In this document: piece after piece, positions 18,706 through 25,432 of the stretch
How positions within the stretch are numbered: the first letter of the stretch is position 1
How the letters are laid out: every line of letters starts with the position of its first letter
NCBI RefSeq assembly: GCF_003937945.1
Contig: NZ_RSEC01000060.1
Span: forward strand, 682,001-746,000
Reading direction: 5' to 3'
Length of the DNA: 64,000 bases
From: Amycolatopsis eburnea
GTDB taxonomy: Bacteria > Actinomycetota > Actinomycetes > Mycobacteriales > Pseudonocardiaceae
The notes under the pieces: generated by a model
Database searches by the model: none
What the model was told of the DNA's origin: nothing
The model's input: only the letters and a program-made list of their open reading frames with translations
Position numbers and translations under genes: made by a program

Positions 18706-21456
18706 TCAGGACAGGTCGAGCTCTCGATCGAGCAGTGCGAAGATTTCGTCGTCCGACGCGGCGTCGAGCGGCGCGTCCCCGGCTTCGGGGCCGCCCGCGT
18801 CGTCCGCGCCGTCCAGCCGGAACAGCAGGTCGCGCAACCGGACCTTGACCCGGCCGTGCAGCGGCGGGCCGCCCGCGTCGGCGAACAGCGCCTGCTCCAG
18901 CCGGTCGAGGCCGGCGAGGACATCGGAGTCCTCAGTGGACGGTTGCAGGGCCGCCAGCAGGTGCGCGGCCAGCGCGTCCGGGGTCGGGTAGTCGAAGACC
19001 AGGGTGGTGCGCAGCTTCAGCCCGGTCGCCTCGGCGAGCCGGTTGCGCAGCGCCACCGCCGTGAGCGATTCGAAGCCCAGCTCGCTGAAAGCGTTGTCAC
19101 CGTTGATCGCCGTGTCCCGCCCGAGCACCTCGGCGGTGTGGTCGAGGACCAGGTCCAGCACCAGTTCCGCGCGGGCGGGCTCGGGCAGCTCGGCCAGCCG
19201 CGCCGCCAGCCCGGGACCGGTGCGCGTGACCGGCTCGGCGTGCGGGGCCCGGACGTACTCCGCCGGCAGCGCCCCGAGGACGACGTTTTCGGCGGAGAAG
19301 ACCGGTCGTCCCACGGTGTCGGTGGCCGCCACCGACACCGAATCCGGACCGGTGGCCCGCAGCCGGACCCGCAACGCCGGTGCCCCGGCCGTGTGCAGGG
19401 CCAGCCCGCTCCACGACGACGCGAGCCAGCCGTCGGACTCCGCCGCGGCGGGGAACAACGCGACCGCCTGGAGCGCGGAGTCCAGCAACGCGGGGTGGAC
19501 GCCGTAGCCCGCCCCACCCCCGGCCTGCGCCGGCAACGCCACTTCGGCGAACAGCTCGCCGTCGAGCGACCAGGCACTGGTGAGCGCGCCGAACTCGGGA
19601 CCCAGCTCGATTCCATGCGCCCGCAAGCGATCCCGGGCCGTCGCGGCGTCCTCGGCGACGGCCCCGGGTGGCGGCCACTCCACCGGCTCGGGGGCCGCTG
19701 CCGCGCCTGCCGTCTCGGCCATGATCCCGGTCGCGTGCCGCGTCCACGGCCCGCCCTGGGCCGCCCCGACCGAGTCCGGCCGGGCGAACACGCCGATCCG
19801 GCGTGCCCCGGCGTCGTCGACCGGGCCGATCCGCACCTGCAGGCACAGCGCCTCTTCGGCGAAGACGACCGGAAGGTGCTGGGTGAGCTCTTCGATCCGC
19901 GCGCAGCCCAGTTCGGACGCCGCGTGCAGGGTCAGCTCGACGAGCACGGCCGAGGGCAGCACGGTCCGGCCGAACACGGTGTGCCCGGCCAGCCACGGCT
20001 GCTGCGCGGCCGATAGCCGTCCGGTGAACAGCCAGCCGCCGTCCTCGGCGAGTTCGACCGCGGCGCCGAGCAGCGGGTGCCCGGCGGCCAGCAGGCCGGC
20101 GGCCGCGACCGTGGCGTCCGAACCGGACTCCGGCAGCGTCACCGGCTCGGCACCGCCGGGGAAGGCCGCGGTCCAGTCGACGCTCACCCCGGACACGTAG
20201 GCCGCGGCGAGCGAGCCGAGGAACGAGCGCGGGCCGTCCTCGCGGCGGCGGATCGAGCCGAGCACCACCGCGCGGCCGTCGAGCGTGTCGATCGTGTCCT
20301 GCACCGCGACCGTGAGCACCGGGTGCGGGCTGATCTCGGCGAAGACGCCGAGCCCCTGCTCGACGAGCCCGCGGGTCGCCTCGTCGAAGCGGACCGGGTT
20401 GCGCAGGTTCCGGAACCAGTAGCGGGCGTCGAGCAGCGAGGTGTCGAGCGGGCCTTCGGTCACCGTCGAGTGGAACGGGACGGCGGTGGCCGACGGCGCG
20501 AGCGGGGCGAGGTCGGCCAGCAGCCGGTCGCGGATGCCGTCGATGTGCCGCGAGTGCGCGGCCAGCCCGACCGGGATCCGCCGGGCCCGCACGCCTTCGG
20601 CGGTCAGGTCGGCCAGGAGTTCTTCCACCGCACCGGAATCGCCGGAGACGACGACCCACGACGGCGCGTTCACCGCCCCGATGTCGAGCCCGTCCCGGCC
20701 CGCCAGCCGCGCCCGGACGTCGGCGACCGGCAGGGGGACGGAGATCATGTCGCCGCGCCCGGACAGCGTGGCCTGGGCCTGGCTCCACCGCGCGGCTACC
20801 CGCATCCCGTCCTGGTGGGACAGTGCGCCGGTCGCGCAGGCCGCGGCGACCTCGCCGAGGCTGTGCCCGACGACGGCGGCGGGCTCGACGCCGTGCGCGC
20901 GCCACAGCGCGGCCAGCGCCACCATCACCGCGAACAGCACCGGCTGCACGACGTCGGCGCCATCGTCCAAAGTGGGCGCGCCGGGACGGCCGTGCAGAAC
21001 GTCCACAAGGGACCAGTCGGCGAACGCGGCGAGCGCGGCGTCGCAGCGCGCGATCTCGCCGGCGAACACCGGCGACCACTCCAGCAGGTCCAGCGCCATG
21101 CCCGGCCACTGCGAACCCTGGCCGGGGAAGACGAACACGACCCGCTCGGCCCGCCGGGCGCTGCCGCGCACGACGTCGGGCGGGTTCTGGCCGGCCGCCA
21201 GGGCTTCCAGGCCGCGCAGGCCACCGTCGCGCCCGGCCGGCAGCAGCACGGCCCGGTGCGCCCGGCCGGTGTCCTCGGCGGCGACCGACCGCGCGAACGA
21301 CTCGAACGGCGTGTCCGGGTGCTCGGCGAGGTACCGCGCGAGGCGGTGCGCCTTCGACCGCAGGCCCGCCTTGCTGTCGGCGGAGACGATCAGGGGCACG
21401 ACGTCGTGACCACTGCCGGTGTGCTCGTGCTCGGTCGTCAGGGTCGGGGTGGCCAC
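18706..21456 (-). CDS. KS-less PKS protein AT-DH-ACP, probable loading subunit
   Basis: 916 residues. The AT spans about 105-400, with VFPGQGSQW and the nucleophile serine 199 in GHSLGE. The specificity motif reads GLAAHS (297-302), neither YASH nor HAFH. A dehydratase double hot-dog (about 460-710) has HxxxGxxxxP at 492-501 and a second-half HPALLDSAL aspartate, so its active site looks intact. The ACP has GFESL in place of GFDSL. The acidic C-terminal tail (...DEIFALLDRELDLS) looks like a docking element for the next PKS. There is no KS, no KR and no YAFQ...YW post-AT motif. It most likely loads a starter acyl group, with the DH acting on a beta-hydroxy starter or being vestigial. It could instead be half of a split module. 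It lies 28 bases after the FAD oxidase. Confidence 0.88.
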   Translation of the reverse strand: MATPTLTTEHEHTGSGHDVVPLIVSADSKAGLRSKAHRLARYLAEHPDTPFESFARSVAAEDTGRAHRAVLLPAGRDGGLRGLEALAAGQNPPDVVRGSARRAERVVFVFPGQGSQWPGMALDLLEWSPVFAGEIARCDAALAAFADWSLVDVLHGRPGAPTLDDGADVVQPVLFAVMVALAALWRAHGVEPAAVVGHSLGEVAAACATGALSHQDGMRVAARWSQAQATLSGRGDMISVPLPVADVRARLAGRDGLDIGAVNAPSWVVVSGDSGAVEELLADLTAEGVRARRIPVGLAAHSRHIDGIRDRLLADLAPLAPSATAVPFHSTVTEGPLDTSLLDARYWFRNLRNPVRFDEATRGLVEQGLGVFAEISPHPVLTVAVQDTIDTLDGRAVVLGSIRRREDGPRSFLGSLAAAYVSGVSVDWTAAFPGGAEPVTLPESGSDATVAAAGLLAAGHPLLGAAVELAEDGGWLFTGRLSAAQQPWLAGHTVFGRTVLPSAVLVELTLHAASELGCARIEELTQHLPVVFAEEALCLQVRIGPVDDAGARRIGVFARPDSVGAAQGGPWTRHATGIMAETAGAAAAPEPVEWPPPGAVAEDAATARDRLRAHGIELGPEFGALTSAWSLDGELFAEVALPAQAGGGAGYGVHPALLDSALQAVALFPAAAESDGWLASSWSGLALHTAGAPALRVRLRATGPDSVSVAATDTVGRPVFSAENVVLGALPAEYVRAPHAEPVTRTGPGLAARLAELPEPARAELVLDLVLDHTAEVLGRDTAINGDNAFSELGFESLTAVALRNRLAEATGLKLRTTLVFDYPTPDALAAHLLAALQPSTEDSDVLAGLDRLEQALFADAGGPPLHGRVKVRLRDLLFRLDGADDAGGPEAGDAPLDAASDDEIFALLDRELDLS

Positions 21457-21484
21457 TCGATACCTCCGGGGTCGGGCGTCCGGC

Positions 21485-22975
21485 TCAAGGCAGGCGCACG
21501 GAGAACGGGTTCCGGAACACGTCGCCCGGGTCCCAGCGCGCCTTGACCCGCTGCAGCCGCGGGTAGTTGTGCTGGTGGTAGAGCTCGTGCCAGGCCAGCC
21601 CGGAGCGGTTCCACCGCTCGTCCTGCACGTCGAAGTCCGGGTTGTTCACGTAGGAACCGTTCGTGCGCTCGTCCGGCACCGGCACCCCGCCGGTCCCGGC
21701 GTAGACGTCCGCGTAGAACTCGCGCAGCCACGCGAGGTGCCCTTCGGGCTGCTCGGAGGCGTCCCAGTGCGTGGAGTAGACGAGCTTGAGGATCGAGTCG
21801 CGCTGCGCGATCGCGGTGTCGGCGGGCGCCAGCGCGTTCATCTGGCCGCCGCAGCCGACGAACATGACGCCGGCGCGGTGGTTGCCGTAGTCCTCGCGCA
21901 GCAGGTGCCGGTAGATCTTGGCGGCCTGCTCGTCCGTGCAGCGTTTGCGCAGGTCGGCCGCCTTGATCTTGAAGCTGAGCGTGTGGTCGCCGCTGTCGGC
22001 GATGCCGCCCCACGACGTCGCGTGCAGCCACGGCAGCTCCTGGCGGCTGCTCAGCGCGGGGGCCACCCCGAGGTCCTGGCGGATCGCGGCCACGTAGTCG
22101 TCGAGCAGGCCGGCCGCGTTCGGCAGCGCGCTGTCGATCTGGGTCGACATGGCGACGAACTGCGAAGCGCGCGTGCCGCACCAGAGGCCGCTGTAGAGGT
22201 CGTCGTAGGGCGAACCGGGCGCGCTGTTGCGCTCGTACCAGTCGCCGTGGTTGCGCAGGAGGCGGGTGAACGCGGCTTCGTCGAGCATGTCCCACACCCA
22301 GACGTCCTGCTGCACCAGCAGCCGCGCGGGCGGAGTCGGCAGCAACGCGCCGGGGGCGCCGGTCGCGCCGGGGATCCGCAGCCAGTAGCGCGTGACGACG
22401 CCGAAGTTGCCGCCACCGCCGCCGGTGTGGGCCCACCAGAGGTCGTGGTTCTCGTCGTCGGGGTCGCGGGTCGCGACCACCGCGCGGGCGGTGCCGTCGG
22501 CGTCGACCACGACGACCTCGACCGCGTACAGGTGGTCGGAGACGTAGCCGAACTTGCGCGAGAGCGGGCCGTAGCCGCCGCCCGCGATGTGCCCGCCCAG
22601 GCCGACGCTCGGGCAGGAGCCGGCCGGGATGGTGACGCCCCAGCGCTTGTACAGCGTCCGGTAGGCCTGGCCCACGGTCGCGCCCGGCTCGACGACGAAG
22701 GCGTCGCGCTCGGCGTCGAAGTCGATGCGGTTGAGCTCGGAGAGGTCGATGACCACCTGGACGTCCGGGGCGCCGACCATCTCCTCGACGCAGTGGCCGC
22801 CGCTGCGGACCGCGATCCGCCTGCCCTCGCGGACAGCGGTGCCCACCGCGTCGACCACTTCTTCGGTCGAGGTCGGGACGCGGACGTAATCGGGTTTGCC
22901 GACCCAGCGCTGATTCACCCCGCGCACGAGATCGGCGTACCGGGCGTCGTCCGGCATAACTGTTACCGCACCCAT
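21485..22975 (-). CDS. FAD-linked oxidase, berberine-bridge type (bicovalent flavin)
   Basis: 496 residues of the BBE/glucooligosaccharide-oxidase family. The FAD-binding half includes RSGGHC, whose His is the 8-alpha histidyl-FAD site. It also has AGSCPSVGLGGH, whose Cys is the second (6-S-cysteinyl) site, so bicovalent flavin is expected. The C-terminal BBE motif (YVNNPDFD...YPRLQRVKARWDP) is present. Such enzymes oxidise alcohols or sugars in secondary metabolism; TamL in tirandamycin (a tetramate) is a family member. It is first in the PKS operon. The start at 22975 has GAGGG eight bases upstream; an ATG six codons later is possible. There is no signal peptide. Substrate unknown, probably a tailoring oxidation of the polyketide. 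Confidence 0.9.
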   Translation of the reverse strand: MGAVTVMPDDARYADLVRGVNQRWVGKPDYVRVPTSTEEVVDAVGTAVREGRRIAVRSGGHCVEEMVGAPDVQVVIDLSELNRIDFDAERDAFVVEPGATVGQAYRTLYKRWGVTIPAGSCPSVGLGGHIAGGGYGPLSRKFGYVSDHLYAVEVVVVDADGTARAVVATRDPDDENHDLWWAHTGGGGGNFGVVTRYWLRIPGATGAPGALLPTPPARLLVQQDVWVWDMLDEAAFTRLLRNHGDWYERNSAPGSPYDDLYSGLWCGTRASQFVAMSTQIDSALPNAAGLLDDYVAAIRQDLGVAPALSSRQELPWLHATSWGGIADSGDHTLSFKIKAADLRKRCTDEQAAKIYRHLLREDYGNHRAGVMFVGCGGQMNALAPADTAIAQRDSILKLVYSTHWDASEQPEGHLAWLREFYADVYAGTGGVPVPDERTNGSYVNNPDFDVQDERWNRSGLAWHELYHQHNYPRLQRVKARWDPGDVFRNPFSVRLP

Positions 22976-23175
22976 CGATCGCCCTCATTCCCCAGTTTAT
23001 TCATCGACGCCGAACACTACGGTGGCGCCGCTGACCGCTCCAACCCCTAACCCCCCGGAACCGCTGCTCACCAGCCTCTTGCTTAGGGGCGCGCTAGGGG
23101 TTACCGGCCCGATCGGCCGCTGCTAGCTTCAGACTGCGGAAATCTTTATTCTGCTAAATACAAGGGCGGGCAATC
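22976..23175. promoter_or_regulatory. Divergent promoter region with repeated TAGGGG boxes
   Basis: This 200-bp gap separates the leftward oxidase/PKS operon from the rightward tetramate operon. It contains CCCCTAA at 23044-23050 and two direct copies 11 bp apart, TTAGGGG (23083-23089) and CTAGGGG followed by TTACC (23094-23105). An AT-rich block (about 23138-23160) precedes the rightward start. The boxes resemble those at 44505-44553 and 35939-35970, suggesting a shared cluster regulator. Confidence 0.6.
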
Positions 23176-23967
23176 GTGGCCGAACTCCATTCATGGCACC
23201 CGATCGACGAGAACGCGAACGACAAGGAAGTAATCATCACGGTTGATTTCACGGTCACCGGGCGACCGGAAGCGGGGTTCGCCGAGCTCGCGACCCACCT
23301 CGAGACGCCCTACGGCGTGTGGGAGAGCCTGCCGCCCGCCGTCGGCGACGAAACCGGCATGAACGGCGACGACTACCTCGACCGGTGGACCACCGAGCTG
23401 CGGGAGAGCGGTGTCGAGGTCAAGGCGGTGTTCGGCTACTGCGCGTCCAGCGTGTTCGCGCTCGCCATCGCCGACCGCGTCGCCACCTGGCAGGACAAGC
23501 CGCAGGTGGTGCTGTTCGACCCGACCGCCGCGACCGGGTTCACCGTGCTGTACTACGGCTTCTTCCGCGTGGTGGACGCCCTCGCGGCCGTCCTGACCGA
23601 GGACGAGGTCCGCGACGCGCACGCCGCCGGCGAGACCGCGCAGCAGACCCACGACGACCTCGAGACGCTCACGAAGGAGTTCGTGCGCATCTACCGCGAG
23701 GTCGGCGGCACCGCCTTCGAGCGCGTCGGCCTGGAAGCCGACCGCGCCGAGGAGCTGGTCTCCTGGTTCAGCAGCTACATGACCTACCTCGTCGCGGCTT
23801 CGCAGCTGACCGTGCCCGCCGACCTGTCCGGGGTGGACGTCATCCGCTCGGCCGAGCTGCCCGGCGCGCTGGAGATCGGCGCGCGCGAAGTCCGCTTCGA
23901 CATCGACCACTCCGGCCTGCTCAGCCAGCCGGAGGTCGCGCAGGCCGTCAGCGGCCTGCTCGCCTGA
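23176..23967 (+). CDS. Dieckmann cyclase-like alpha/beta hydrolase (tetramate formation)
   Basis: 263 residues, GTG start. The fold is thioesterase-like, but the nucleophile elbow reads GYCAS with Cys89 in place of Ser. The other triad members fit Asp115 (LFDPT) and His245 (DIDHSG). Cys-Asp-His at nearly these positions is known for the NcmC/TrdC/SlgL Dieckmann cyclases. Those enzymes release aminoacyl-polyketides from a PCP as tetramic acids or pyridones. It opens the operon that encodes the NRPS parts, 37 bases before the methyltransferase gene. This is not an ordinary editing thioesterase, which would carry GxSxG. The family assignment is from motif spacing and context. Confidence 0.75.
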   Translation: MAELHSWHPIDENANDKEVIITVDFTVTGRPEAGFAELATHLETPYGVWESLPPAVGDETGMNGDDYLDRWTTELRESGVEVKAVFGYCASSVFALAIADRVATWQDKPQVVLFDPTAATGFTVLYYGFFRVVDALAAVLTEDEVRDAHAAGETAQQTHDDLETLTKEFVRIYREVGGTAFERVGLEADRAEELVSWFSSYMTYLVAASQLTVPADLSGVDVIRSAELPGALEIGAREVRFDIDHSGLLSQPEVAQAVSGLLA

Positions 23968-24004
23968 CCGCCCCTTTCTTCCGGAAAATCCAGCAGGAGA
24001 GCTG

Positions 24005-25432
24005 ATGCCGACGTCACCGACCGGTCTGGGCACCGGCACGGAAAGCCAAGCCGAAGCCGCGCTCGCCGGGCACCCCGGGGTCGCGCGGGCCCGCGTGACC
24101 CGCGAGCCCGGGACCGGGCGGCTCGTCGCCCACGTCGTGCCGCGGGACCCGGTCGCCGAGGACGGCGACGACCGCAAGCGCGTCGACGAGTGGCAGCTGA
24201 TCTACGAATGGGTCTACGGCGAACTCCCCGAGTCCGGTGGGCTCGGGGAGAACTTCGTGGGCTGGCACAGCACCTACACCGGGCTCCCGATCGAGCTCGC
24301 GCAGATGCGGGAGTGGCGGGACGCGACCGTCGAGCGGATCAAGTCGCTGAACCCCCGCCGGGTGCTGGAGATCGGCGTCGGCACCGGCCTGCTGATGGCC
24401 AAGCTCGCGCCGTCGTGCGAGGAGTACGTGGCCACGGACTTCTCCGCCACCGTCGTCGAGACGCTCACCGGCCAGGTCGCCGAGGACCCCGCGCTGGCCC
24501 ACGTGACGCTGCACAACCGCGAGGCCACCGACTTCTCGGACCTGCCGGACCAGCACTTCGACACCGTCGTGATCAACTCGGTCATCCAGTACTTCCCCGA
24601 CATCGGCTACCTCGCGGACGTCCTGCGCCAGGCGGCCGCGCTGCTCGCGCCCGGCGGCGCGGTGTTCGTCGGCGACGTGCGCAACCTGCGGCTGCTGCGG
24701 GCCTTCCGGACCGCGGTGCTGGCCGAGGAGATCGCCGCTGCGCCCGAGACGGCCCGCGAGCTCGTCGAGAACAGCGTGCTGGAGGAGAAGGAACTGCTCG
24801 TCGACCCCGACTTCTTCCCGGCGCTGGCGGCGACGCTGCCCGGGATCGCGGCCGCCGACGTCCGGCTCAAGCGGGCCCACCACCACAACGAGCTGAGCCG
24901 GCACCGCTACGACGCCGTGCTGCGCAAGGAACCCGCGGAGACCGTCGAGCCGGCGCTGACCGCGGCCTGGGACCCGGGTGCGCTGGAGACGCTGCTGAGC
25001 GACGTCCGGCCGGCGTCCGCGCGGATCACCGGCGTGCCGAACGGCCGCGTCGCACGGGAGCTGGCCGAGCTGGCGAAACTCGACACCGGCCGGACGCCGG
25101 CCGCGGTCACCGCGCCGGACCCCGAAGACCTCCACGAGATCGGCAAGCGGCGCGGCTACCAGGCCGCGGTCACCTGGTCCGCCGAAGGCCCCGGCCTGGT
25201 CGACGTCGTGTACACCCGCGACGGCGAGCCGGTGGTCGTGCCCGCCTCGGCCGCCACCCCCGGGCTGCCCTTCACCGCCTACGCGAACGCGCCTTCACGC
25301 GCGGCGAAGACCAGCTCGTTCGTCGCCGAGCTGCGCGCCTACCTCGCCGCGCGGCTGCCCGCCGAGGCGATCCCGCACGCCTTCACCACCGTCGAAGACC
25401 TCCCCGAAGGGACCGGACATGCCGACCACTGA
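24005..25432 (+). CDS. N-methyltransferase excised from an interrupted adenylation domain
   Basis: 475 residues. Residues about 12-46 match the start of an A-domain C-terminal subdomain (EAALAGHPGVARARV...RLVAHVVP). Residues 57-400 form a SAM methyltransferase (RVDEWQLIY entry, motif I VLEIGVGTGLL at 120-130). Residues about 415-467 resume the A domain (ELRAYLAARLPAEAIPHAF) and stop before the A10 lysine. In NRPSs this MT normally sits inside an A domain and N-methylates the PCP-bound amino acid. Here the ATP-binding N-terminal A subdomain is absent, so it cannot activate an amino acid. It probably acts in trans on the aminoacyl-PCP of the neighbouring proteins. Its end overlaps the next gene by 14 bases, implying coupled translation. 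Confidence 0.85.
   Translation: MPTSPTGLGTGTESQAEAALAGHPGVARARVTREPGTGRLVAHVVPRDPVAEDGDDRKRVDEWQLIYEWVYGELPESGGLGENFVGWHSTYTGLPIELAQMREWRDATVERIKSLNPRRVLEIGVGTGLLMAKLAPSCEEYVATDFSATVVETLTGQVAEDPALAHVTLHNREATDFSDLPDQHFDTVVINSVIQYFPDIGYLADVLRQAAALLAPGGAVFVGDVRNLRLLRAFRTAVLAEEIAAAPETARELVENSVLEEKELLVDPDFFPALAATLPGIAAADVRLKRAHHHNELSRHRYDAVLRKEPAETVEPALTAAWDPGALETLLSDVRPASARITGVPNGRVARELAELAKLDTGRTPAAVTAPDPEDLHEIGKRRGYQAAVTWSAEGPGLVDVVYTRDGEPVVVPASAATPGLPFTAYANAPSRAAKTSSFVAELRAYLAARLPAEAIPHAFTTVEDLPEGTGHADH

Noticed and set aside
23176..23967. Type II editing thioesterase
   Set aside because: The nucleophile is Cys in GYCAS, with the Asp and His spaced as in Dieckmann cyclases.
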